Positions 13,861-23,234 of a stretch of 64,000 nucleotides of DNA are shown piece after piece. The translations under genes and the position numbers were made by a program. Each line of letters begins with the position of its first letter. Positions within the stretch are counted from its first letter, which is position 1. Location: NCBI GenBank assembly GCA_043228905.1, contig JBHGNT010000006.1, positions 1,736,001-1,800,000 of the forward strand, in the 5' to 3' direction. The stretch is from Azolla caroliniana. Lineage: Eukaryota; Polypodiophyta. A model generated the notes under the pieces. It saw only the letters and a program-made list of their open reading frames with translations, did no database searches and was not told the origin of the DNA.

Positions 13861-13863
<3 letters not shown>
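9906..13863. other. intergenic, no gene seen
   Basis: About 4 kb with no coding frame that resembles a known family. It contains local duplications (10845-11325) and a small direct repeat near 12485-12570 (CTACAATATCCACAATGTTG twice). The frames at 13446-13748 and elsewhere look random. Some of it may be further eroded copia sequence, but nothing can be shown. Confidence 0.6.
10845..11325. repeat. interleaved local duplications
   Basis: TGTGCTATCTTAAATTC with TGTAGTACGAGTGTAGGATT occurs at about 10846 and again at 11271 (offset about 426). CATATGCATGGGAAT with GTAAGATTTAGGGCATAG occurs at about 10971 and 11136 (offset about 165). Both pairs are near-identical, so the duplication is fairly recent. 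Confidence 0.75.

Positions 13864-13940
<77 letters not shown>
13864..13940. repeat. (GA)n microsatellite, ~38 units
   Basis: Perfect GA tract directly 5' of LINE copy C. Confidence 0.97.
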
Positions 13941-13943
<3 letters not shown>

Positions 13944-14313
13944 GTTTTGTCACCTTTTCAATGGGTTTTCATTGAAGGTGATAGAGTTTTACCATCCCCA
14001 TAGTATAAGTTTGTGTTTGATTATTTGAGGTACTTGGGCATGTGGTATATTTGGAACTTGCAGAATGGTTTCTTATTTGATGGGCTTTCTGGAGTATCTC
14101 AACAAATATGTAGGATCAGAGGAATGTTGATTTGGCAGTTTTCACAGTTGTGTTGTATGGGAACTTTGTCCCCAGATAAGTTACATTTGTGTCGTTTTGT
14201 ATTGCAGCACCTTAGAAGGTTGCCCTTGCCACATCGCTACTTTTGAAGTAGTTTTGATAGCAAGGTTTTTTTGTATTGTCATGTTGTTTGAATATAAAAA
14301 TATATGTAGGAAA

Positions 14314-14319
<6 letters not shown>
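13941..14319 (+). mobile_element. 5'-truncated LINE, copy C (ORF2 C-terminus + 3' UTR)
   Basis: The frame from about 14013 to 14246 reads a C-terminal LINE ORF2 segment: YLRYLGMWYIWNLQNGFLFD, then a QICRIRGMLIWQF block and an ending LPLPHRYF plus stop. It matches, block for block, the ends of LINE B (61.7 kb: RYWGLRHNWNMRKTFLFDG, LRKLKGVLM, VPLPM) and LINE A (61.06 kb: NAFMFDNRDGVKAY, IKKLKSILMWNF). After the stop comes a short 3' UTR running into (GA)n. The copy is bounded on both sides by GA tracts. Copy C has lost everything upstream of the ORF2 tail, as expected of incomplete target-primed reverse transcription. Confidence 0.75.

Positions 14320-14367
<48 letters not shown>
14320..14367. 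repeat. (GA)n tract at the 3' end of LINE C
   Basis: About 24 GA units following GGAAAAAAGAAA, directly after the LINE C 3' UTR. Confidence 0.97.
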
Positions 14368-14370
<3 letters not shown>

Positions 14371-14379
14371 CAGATGGAT

Positions 14380-14470
14380 GTGGATGTAGCTCCCTTGGTA
14401 AGGTTGCCAATGGAAACCAGGTGGTCATGGGTTCAACCCCTACATTCCACAGTGGCATCTAGTGAAATAG
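14380..14470 (+). mobile_element. tRNA-derived SINE-like element
   Basis: TGTAGCTCCCTTGGTAAGG resembles an A box and TCATGGGTTCAACCCC a B box about 40 nt later, the spacing of pol III tRNA promoters. It continues into CATTCCACAGTGGCATCTAG, a segment shared with 33243 and 54310, which defines a repeat family in this window. No intact tRNA cloverleaf is present. Confidence 0.6.
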
Positions 14471-14507
14471 AGATATATATGAAGTGTATAATAGAGAGGT
14501 GAGGAAA

Positions 14508-14575
14508 TTGGGTTTCGAACCCAAGACATAGTGCTTGTAGTGTTATCGACTTACCACTAGGGTAAGCTAATTACG
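14508..14575 (-). mobile_element. tRNA-derived SINE-like head, minus strand
   Basis: On the minus strand TAGCTTACCCTAGTGGTAAG (A-box-like) is followed about 40 nt later by GGGTTCGAAACCC, a near-perfect B box. It abuts an (AAT)n run at 14576-14594. Same head type as 60540-60610. Confidence 0.6.
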
Positions 14576-14929
14576 ATAATAATAATAATAATAAAAAGAG
14601 AGAGAGGTACAAGGTCAATCGTGTAAGGATGTTGTAACTTCTGTGACCTCTAATCTAATTTGGCCCAAAAGCTCATGGTGTGTGTCTATCATAGTGAAAT
14701 CACGGGAGAGACACTGATAACAAAACCCGAAGACTCTCTCATTGGGCATGATTCATGAAGAAAGAGAGAGCGCGTGATATGGGCATGAGAAACATGTGCA
14801 AAAGAGTCCGTCCCATTGCGTTCATAGTGATAATGATACATTCATTTTCAATCATAACAGGTAGCTTAGCTAAAATAAGATATTTGATTTACATGGGATT
14901 TTTAAAAAGTTAAATGCTTTTTGGTGGTG

Positions 14930-15132
14930 ACCTTTCTCCTTCATTCTCTTTCCTCTGTTCCCCCTCTCCTCTCTTTTTCTCTGATCTGAATCATATCTTG
15001 CTGTCTCGCGTTATGGGCATACGCCCAAATGATTGTCCACCACATGGCATCAGAGGTCGTGCCTTCTCTTCTTTCATCTAGATCAACCTTAGATGGTCGT
15101 CGAACCTCTTCCCCCTCCATATTCCCACTATG
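14930..15132 (+). promoter_or_regulatory. pyrimidine-rich leader with splice donor: CBL 5' UTR exon or copia LTR/PBS relic
   Basis: A CT-rich block (14936-14985) is followed by an open stretch ending in CCACTATG|GTATGT, a good 5' splice site near 15132. That fits a non-coding first exon for the CBL gene, spliced to the acceptor at 19314. Alternatively CACATGGCATCAGAGG (near 15042) resembles an LTR end plus a copia primer-binding site (TGGTATCAGAGC, 10 of 12 bases). The two readings cannot be separated by eye. Confidence 0.35.
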
Positions 15133-15394
15133 GTATGTAAAATCTTCTTCTTTTTAGTCTGGTTTTCTTTGTCTCTAATCATTACCTTCAATGTGGCTCT
15201 TTTTTGTTTTCCTTTTCAATTTTGATTTCTTGTATCTGATCATCTTTTTCTTTTCTTTTTTCTTTTCTTCCTCTTCTCTGTTGTGTCCGTGAATACTTAT
15301 AAGAGATTTTTATGACCTGTTAATAAGGCATTTTTCATGCGGAATTAAGCATTTTAGGCTCGTTTTCGTTACACGTGCAATTTTCCTTAACAAA

Positions 15395-16432
15395 ATAAAT
15401 TACCCTAGAGAAATTTGAAAATTGGGACACATTGTTTGACACTTGAAACTGTGCTTAACAAGAAATTTCTGGGTAAAGTTTGAGATTTGGCCACATTGTA
15501 AAATAAATCATCCTAGAGAATTTTGAAATTTCTGACACATTGTTTGACACTTGTAACTGTGCTTAACAAGACATTTCTGGGTAAAGTTTGAGATATGGCC
15601 ACATTGTTTCCTCTTGAAATTGTAGTTTCTTTTCTGGCTGTTTTTTTTCTTCTCTATGAGAGATTTGTAGAGAATTGAGATGCAGGCACATTATTTTGCT
15701 TGTAGTTTTAGGTAAGTTTTCCCTTACTTTTTGGTGTGTATAATTTATTAAGAATAGATTCTCAAGAGAGTCAAGATGGCGGTTGTATTTTTTCCACTTA
15801 TAATTTAATTTTCTTTTGGCATGTATGATCAACTAACCATAGGATTTCTGAGAGGATTAAGATGGTAGAAATTTGTAATTTCCTTTTGTATAGATTTCCA
15901 AGAGAATTACAATGGGCACAGCATTTCCACTTGTAATTTCTTTTCTTTCGGCATTTATGATTTATTAACAATAGATTTCCTGGAGAATTAAGATAGTGGT
16001 CACATTGTTTCCTTTTGTAATTTCCGTATCTTTTAGCATCTGTGATTGATTAACCATAGATTTCCTAGAGCATTAAGATAGTGCCGATTTGTAATTTTCT
16101 TTCATCCATGATTGATTAACAGTATATTTCCAAGAGAATTATGATGTAAGCACATTGTTTCCACTTGTAATCTCATTTCTTTCAGCATCCATAATTGATT
16201 AACAATAGTTTTCCTAAGAATTAAGATGCAAGCACATTGTTTCTATTGGTATTTCCTTTCTTTCAGCATCAATGATTGATTTGTAATTGAGATGGTAGGG
16301 TACATTGTTTCTCCTCATAATTTCCTTTATTTTAGTTTGTATGGTTTATTAGTAGTAGATTTCCAAGAATTTTAAGGAGTGGGCACATTTTTTCTACTTG
16401 TAATTTCCTTTAGAATCTATAATTGGTTAACA
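15395..16432. repeat. decayed ~88-bp tandem array upstream of the CBL gene
   Basis: About 10 diverged copies of a unit with the ordered words GATTGATTAACAATAGATTT, CCAAGAGAATTAAGATG, GGCACATTGTTTCC, ACTTGTAATTTCCTTTC and TTTCAGCATC. At its left end (about 15428-15500 and 15537-15609) a longer version repeats twice with CACTTGAAACTGTGCTTAAC and TTTCTGGGTAAAGTTTGAGA. If the donor at 15132 is real, the array lies in the CBL 5' UTR intron. Confidence 0.85.
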
Positions 16433-16739
16433 AGGAGACCGAATTTGACATATGGAACCAAATCAACATATGGTCTTGTATGTGACTCCTTACTAAGAAG
16501 GGGGGTTATTTCTTCATAGTAAAAACTCTCCATGTGAAAATAACACGCATATGTGCTCACAATTCGTAGTGGAGAATAGGAGATTTCAGTATGACACTTA
16601 ATTTATCATGCCCGTGTACATGTCATCATACTTTTCACGAATTACCTTATATGCCGAACATGCAAGAAGTAACTGATATCTTCATACTCTAGTAATGATG
16701 ACATGATGCTACCCCAACACCTAACTTGTGTGATTGAGT

Positions 16740-18700
16740 TCAAAGAAGTGTTAAGGCACTTGGAGAGCAAAAGATTGTGGGGTTAGTAAGATGCAGTTGA
16801 AAAGGTTTTGGCATCTTTGCCTTGTATTGGACCCAACTTTGAGGGTTAACATTTGCAAAGTAATATTCCAATTTTGACATCCTTTTAGCATCGTGCAACT
16901 TCATCCTTAGTGCCTCTAGTAATCTATCCTTAATGATCACATACTTCATAGCATCACCAAGAGCTCCAAAAGATCTTTTGCTCCCCATCTTATAAACCAT
17001 TTCACAATGGCAAGCACCTAGCTAGACGAGAGGATTTTGTTCTTGGTTTTTTGTACATTGCATCCTATGTTCTGAGCCTGTTTTGCCAATTTATGAATGG
17101 GTATATTCTTGACCTTTGTGGTATACTTGTATACTGTACACATGGCAAGCACCTCTATCGGTGGAGCATTTGTTCCTAATAGGATGACAAGATAGGATGT
17201 TGAGGATTTAACTCCCAATTGTCTATGTAAGAACAAAATTTGAATTTTCTCTATTTCATTCCATGCGCTAAGTGAGATAGTGTCACCCTGCACTTCCACG
17301 CCATGAAGCAACACTTGGACCACCATATCATTAAATAGCATCGATCTTACTTCCCATCCTCAGGTATTAATTTTGTTGCATTGATTCTCACACACATAAT
17401 AACTATTCCAACCCACTTGAAGTCCAGACTCATAGCATACATTCCACCTATTTGTCATTGGGACATTAATACCAATTTGAAGCTTTGCACCACTGGTATT
17501 GGTTCTCCCTTGTATGTACTAGTGGGCTAGTATCTTCATTGTGTTGCCTTTATTACTGTCTACATTAATAGCTTGCCCGCTGATCCGACAGAATGTCTCC
17601 AATAATACATCAAGTAAATGTTGCTTAGCATCTGAAGTATATGAAATTAACACGTCATCAGCATATAGAAGTATAAAATAAGTTCTTGCATGATTTTTGG
17701 CCCATCTAATCCTTCTTCTGTTGCAGCCTTGTTTACTATTAATGTTGCATATCATCTCAAGTATATGAAATTAACACATCATCAGCATATAGTAGTATAA
17801 AATAAGTTCTTGCATGAGTTTTGGGCCATCTAATCCTTCTTCTTTTGCAGCCTTGTTTACTATTTCTTCTATTTTATTGATGAGTAGACCAAAGAACGGG
17901 GAGAAAGTGGACGCCCTTGCTTGACTCCTATTTCGCTCAAGAAATCCATCGAGAAACGACCATCCATTTTCAATTGGCATCTAACTTGCTCATATAATTG
18001 TGCTATAGCTATCTATATTCTAATGGCATTCCAATCTCTATGATTCTTTTCCAAAGCTCTCTCCTTGGTACAATGTCGAAGACTTTAGTGAAGTCCTCAA
18101 AACAACAGCATAACGTTTTCCCTTGAAGCTGACTTTCTTCCATAATTACTCTTAGTGTAACCAAATGATTCACATTTGAAAGTTTTGGTTAAAGCTTGCT
18201 GCTCATTTGTGATTATGTTCATACCATGAGCTAATCTTTTGTTCCATGATAGTGCCATATAACTTGCCCATAACAAAGTTAACCATGATAGTTCGATAGT
18301 TGGAAACCAAATTTTTATCTCCTTTATGGATTGGTTTTATCTAATTCATGAACCAATCTTCCGGAAACTTTGCTTGATAGCTTGACCCAAATAGTTGCTA
18401 TTTGTTGGTGAGTTTGTGATCTTGTCCATTTCAAGACTGACTTGTCATTAAATTTGCATCTGCTGATTTTCCATTGGACATCTTCTTTGCCCCTCTATTG
18501 ACTTCTTCAATAGAAACCAATGCATTATATGGTGTTTCCACACTCATTTTTACAGGTATTATCCTGGCATGCACGAAAAGGTTATGTACATATTCTTGAA
18601 GAGTGATAGGGCTAAAGAAAGTTATGATTGTTCTTTGTTGATGAGCTTGTGTGGTTGTATTATTGTCCTTGACAACTTCTCCTTTTGTCTTGAGTTCTAG
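16740..18700 (-). pseudogene. LINE (non-LTR) reverse transcriptase relic
   Basis: Read on the minus strand from 18700 to 16740. RT blocks appear in the right order: GAKKMSNGKSAD, then FPEDW and IKPIHKGDKNLVSNYRTI (near 18350), GKTLCCCFEDFTKVFDIVPR (motif A region, near 18100), FGLLINKIEEIVNKAAKEEG (near 17860), and LLYADDVLI (catalytic YADD, near 17670). A post-RT region follows (VVQVLLHGVEV, IEKIQILFLHRQLGVKSST, 17018-17341) and a further tail to 16740. Frameshifts and stops break it, and a 124-bp tandem duplication splits the YADD region. The style (short RT, this C-terminal region) is unlike LINE A-C and resembles RTE-type plant LINEs, though that clade call is tentative. Confidence 0.85.
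17637..17866. repeat. 124-bp tandem duplication inside the LINE relic
   Basis: GTATATGAAATTAACAC plus CATCAGCATATAG and GCAGCCTTGTTTACTATT occur from about 17637 and again from about 17761. The duplicated segment contains the YADD codons, so the relic carries part of its catalytic motif twice. Copies differ by a handful of bases. Confidence 0.9.
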
Positions 18701-18829
18701 CTAGAAGAGCCCCAAAAGCTGTTAGTCCTCACATTTGATTAGCTGCATAATCTTCCTAAGGTACCATTTACTTCCATTAACTAAGGCTGTGACATTGTTA
18801 GCTTAGATGGATTGAAACTTCTGCCGTCA

Positions 18830-18965
18830 AAAAATCTCCAATATTGGCTGTTCCAAGATGGAGAGGTCTCTAAAGCAAGGAAAGCACCTTCGTTACTAGG
18901 ATAACGAGGAAATCTCCAATATTGGCTAATCCAAGATGTAGGGGTCTTTAAGCAAGGAAAGTGCC
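18830..18965. repeat. two-copy direct repeat (~80 bp)
   Basis: AATCTCCAATATTGGCT followed by CCAAGATG and AAGCAAGGAAAG occurs near 18832 and 18912. In addition 19097-19200 resembles 18610-18700 (AAGAAGGCTATGATGATTCT versus AAGAAAGTTATGATTGTTCT), so this interval is bracketed by a duplicated piece of the LINE relic flank. Confidence 0.7.
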
Positions 18966-19309
18966 ATTGTTGCCATGATCCACATGGATATGGCCTACGT
19001 ACATGATAATTTGATATTGCCCAATCTATTGTGATCCCTCCCAAATTTTGTGGTAAGGAGTCTACTTGTGTAATTTTTTCATTGACTTCTGGCATGGGAG
19101 AGAAGGGAGGCAGTGCCAAAGAAGGCTATGATGATTCTTTGCTGATGAGGTTTCTTGGCTAGATTGTTGTTCTCCAACTACTTCTCTCTATGTCTTGTTG
19201 TATATGTATGCCATGTGATTGGAACCGTTCTTGCATTTTAGCATGTGTGATCAACCCTGCTTTTGGAACTATGTGTGCATGATATGATTACTAATATATC
19301 ATGGATTCT

Positions 19310-19384
19310 GGCAGGTCCAGGTGCTGGGAAAACATATGGTCATGTTGTTACTTGACGATCCTCAGACATGCCATACAGCTTTTT
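19310..19384 (+). promoter_or_regulatory. probable 5' UTR segment and acceptor of the CBL gene
   Basis: GATTCTGGCAG|GTCCAGG gives a plausible acceptor at 19313-19314. The 70 nt from there to the ATG at 19385 would be leader, implying an upstream non-coding exon. Confidence 0.5.
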
Positions 19385-22300
19385 ATGGGTTGCTTTGGTT
19401 CAAGACAATTGCCCCGGCCTCCTGGATATGAAGATCCTGTGCTCTTGTCTACCGAAACATCTTGTAAGTCTGTTTTTAGTTCCATAAAAGTCTCAAATTT
19501 ATATTCTAGATGTCCCTGTTTACAACAGCATCTGAACTCATCTGAATTAATTGCATGTGGGATGTCATTCTTTTGTTGTTTGTCCCTGTTTTTGTATGTT
19601 AAATCTAAGAAAAGCGCATTTGGATCTTGTGATTGCAATACGAAGCTTGATACATTGATGAAAAATTGGAATGCCCTAACTGAACTTGAACCTAAATGGG
19701 ATTTAGTGCAATAGCATTAGAATGCAAACTGATCTCAAACTGAAGTATAAGCTTCTAATGGAGCTGGATTTCAGGGACTAGGAACTCGGATGCAGCGAGA
19801 ATCTAATTATACAATCACATAGGTGGAGCATCAGATCATATCTGCTACCATGCAATGGCATCCATTCACCTATAAAGCCTAGCTAGTTTCATAGGAGTTT
19901 GGGAATGTTTTATTTGGTGATAAATATATATATATATATATATATATAAGAAGAGTTTTTGTTTACAGATTCTTACTCTGTATTCTTCCAAACCTATCGC
20001 CAGTTGCAAAACTGGTTATTTGCATTGGAAATTCTTTTTTAGAGTTTGTTTGATGGATTATATTATTGATGGTTTATGACTCTGAAATTTTTTTCAATTT
20101 ATTTAAAAAGGTACTAACATCACATCATTTTTTCGTCTTTTCTTCTGTGTATTAGTTAGTGTCAGTGAGATCGAAGCACTCTATGAACTGTTTAAAAAAC
20201 TCAGTAGTTCTATGTTCGATGATGGACTAATTCACAAGGTGCCTCGTATAGCTTTGTTTAAAAAAGAGTTTTTTAGTTGCCATTTTTGTCTGTTAAAACT
20301 TTGATTATTTGTTTTTTAAAGGAGGAGTTTCAGCTTGCTCTTTTCCGGAATAGCAGGATGCAAAATCTTTTCGCCGACAGGGTAAAAATATTTGTAAATA
20401 CTCTTCGAGTTGAAACTTTTGATGGTCCATGTAATCAAACTAATCTAGATTAGCCTGGGAAAAAGTATATATATATAACTATTAATGAAGACTTAGTTTA
20501 AGTTGCTGGGTGAAAATACAATGGACCTCCAAAATCTCTTCATCAATATTATGAAGTTCAAAACATTGATTGATCAGCTTTAACCTTGTCCTTCTGTCCA
20601 AAATGGATTTCATGGTATTACAGCTTGGGGGGGAGGGGGATTTGTGGATATTTCATGAAGTCTGGAGATCATGAAGAGAGAAATTCTGAGAGTTCTCATA
20701 AGGATAATTGTGGTTGTGGCTGGTGTTGGTGTTGGTGTTTCCAGGAGACATTTCCAATAGTTTCCATAAGCAATTTCAGAAGAGATTGCTATTTCTAGAG
20801 ACCAAGTATAACTTTTTTTAGGAGCTTTTCTGAAGGGATTGGATATATTTCTGATCCAAATCTGGAGAAATATGGTGGTGGTTGTCTTTGGGGAATTTAG
20901 AGACATATATTTGTTGCTTGTTATTATTCACTTACAAAATATATAGTAGTTTGAATGTGTTTTGGTTTTATGCACCACAAAACGCGACTCTAGAAATCTT
21001 ATTATATGTTGAAATCTTGAAGCAAAATATTTCTCACCCCCATATAAATACGTCTACATTGTAATAGTGGCTAGGAGTGCATCCTGTATATTGTTTCAAT
21101 GGGCCAGATCACAGCACTTGGTCGATCTTGTACCTTAGATTATAACATGTCTATATGTTCCATACTCTTGAAAACAAGTGCTGGGAAAGTCCGCTGACAT
21201 ACTATTTTGAGTTTAAATGGGGCAGAAATAGCAGGTGGGTGCTTCTAAAACAAACCAAGGTAGAAAATGAAGAACCAGATTGAAGCCAAAGATTTAGCTC
21301 TAGTAGATACACCCTACCGGGTGCTTCGGAAGTGAAAGAAATGGGATAATGTCATATCATATTTCAATATTTTGCTTATTTTAGTCGATAAAGATTGTAG
21401 AAATAACCCCATAAACTGTCTGTGAATTATGTGTATTATGGTATAATAACATTTAGTTAACATATATTTCTAGCTGAAGTCATAGTTTGTGTTCAGGTGT
21501 TTGATTTATTTGATGTGAAGAGAAATGGTGTTATTGATTCTGGGGAGTTTGTACGTTCATTGAGCGTATTTCATCCCAATGCTCAGATTGAAGTCAAAAT
21601 CGATTGTGAGTCAATTTGTTTCTAGTGCTTCTAGTGATCTGCATTTTAAAGTAGTTCAAGGATGCATTTTGAAGGGAATACTGACTCTATTCAGGAAATT
21701 ATTGAAACTTATCAGAGTTTATGTATTGCTTTTCTACTTACCTATTCTCTGGACATGTCATTTCAAAGCATTCTGAAATTTCTTTTCATATCCTGCACAT
21801 CATGAAAAAAAATTACATTCAAAGTATTGGCATGTTTTTCCCCTTTTTGTCAGTTGCCTTCAGGCTCTTTGATTTAAGGCAAACTGGCTTCATTGAACGT
21901 GAGGAGGTATGATTATTTTGAGATCATAACAATTTTTTTTATTAAGTAGTGAATGCTGGCATAATTGTTGAGAAGTTGCTACTTTTGTGAAGAGTGAGGA
22001 TTCAAGTCCCTCTTTGTACAATTTGAAATATTTTGTGATCTGGGGAAAATTCATGTTAATTTGGATCAGAATATAGCCAACATTTTTGCATAAAATTCTC
22101 TCAAAAAACTAGGCATAGGCTAGTGTAGGGCTTGCAATTGTGTTCGTAACAATAATGATCTATATAGGTTACAAAATTTGAAATTGTTCTCTTCTACATG
22201 ATTGGTTTCAAGGCAAAAACGAAACTCTAACAAGTTGTATTTGAGAGAAGTCAATACAGGATATGATGTGGCATCATATCATCAGTGCCCTTCTTCATAT

Positions 22301-23234
22301 TTAATATTTTCATTACAAAAAGGTAAACATGACATCATAGTAATCCATCTGACATTTGTAAAACCAATCATATGTACTTGGTTTGTTTCTCTAGTGTAAT
22401 ACACCTTTTTATGATCTCAAAGTATACAAAGAGTGAGAGTGAATGAGTGAAATAAGTACATATTTTTATTAATTTTGTGGTAGACTGAATGCCATCCATG
22501 GGACAGAGCTTATAGCCCACAGCAAGAAGTAAATTTGGATTCTCTCAAAAAAATTATGAATGTGAGAAGATAGAGATGCATGCAACAATCAGTCCATAGT
22601 ATGGCTATAGCTACTGTGAGGTCATTATTGTGATGCATTGATATACTGTAGGGGCATGAAGGGATTTGGATCCTCTTACTACTACTAGGATAATTTCGTT
22701 AAGTTAAAGAGAGTCTGATGCATGAATGCATGCAGGTTGAGAAGATGGTTGTAGCGATACTATCCGAATCTGAAGTGCAACTGACAGATGATGTAATTAA
22801 AGCCATTTTGGATCAGGTGTGAACTCCAATGCTGTCATTACATTGTAAAAACATTTTTTTCATATTCATTCATGTAGTAAATTTATTATGGTGTTTTGTC
22901 ATGGCATGACATTTGCAAAATATTTAGTTTAAAAAGATATGTTTTGTGATGTCAGACATTCGCTGAAGCCGACACAAAGAATGATGGAAAGATCGATCAT
23001 GAGGAGTGGAAGGCATTTGTATTGAAAAATCCATCGTTGATGAGAGTGATGACTCTACCATATCTCAAGTAAGATATTGCTTTTCTTGTTTTTTTTACAA
23101 AATGAGAAAATAATGATGAGAATTTTTTTTAAATCCTTAGCTAAATCTTTTATTCCCCTTTCTACAGGGATGTCACAGTTAACTTTCCGAGTTTCGTTTT
23201 CAACTCTGAAGTTGAAGAAACTGAAGTGAATTGA
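19385..23234 (+). CDS. CBL: calcineurin B-like (CBL) calcium sensor
   Basis: Eight coding exons: 19385-19463, 20156-20238, 20322-20381, 21497-21605, 21854-21906, 22736-22816, 22956-23068, 23168-23234; 214 aa, the usual CBL length. It starts MGCFGSRQ, a signal for N-myristoylation at Gly2 and S-acylation at Cys3, so it is expected on a membrane (plasma membrane or tonoplast). EF-hands: EF1 with the CBL-specific 14-residue loop (43-56), EF2 loop [12 protein letters not shown] (80-91), EF3 [12 protein letters not shown] (117-128), EF4 [12 protein letters not shown] (161-172), then the FPSF motif (199-202) known as a CIPK phosphorylation site. The family binds Ca2+ and activates CIPK protein kinases in ion-transport signalling. 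Sequence mixes CBL1/9- and CBL4/8-like features, so no paralogue number is given. An in-frame ATG at 19301 was rejected because the acceptor AG at 19313-19314 falls just after it. Confidence 0.95.
19922..19948. repeat. (TA)n microsatellite in CBL intron 1
   Basis: About 13 TA units. Confidence 0.95.
20382..21496. other. CBL intron 3, no feature
   Basis: AT-rich, with a short GTGTTGGTGTTGGTGTT triplet run near 20720. The other long CBL introns (19464-20155, 21907-22735) likewise show nothing, apart from a weak B-box-like GAGGATTCAAGTCCCTC near 21998. Confidence 0.6.

Noticed and set aside
13818-14003. Frames encoding long Arg-Glu repeats
   Set aside because: They are translations of (GA)n microsatellites, as are those near 14197-14502, 36054-36284 and 54244-54517.
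14380-14575. True tRNA genes
   Set aside because: A- and B-box-like words are present, but no acceptor stem or anticodon loop can be folded by eye, so these are called SINE-like heads.
15395-16432. CRISPR-like spaced repeats
   Set aside because: The repeats are long, diverged and without unique spacers; this is a eukaryotic tandem array.
19301-19384. Upstream in-frame ATG for the CBL gene
   Set aside because: It would add 28 residues without CBL similarity and would bury the MGC myristoylation signal. A likely acceptor AG at 19313-19314 falls after it.
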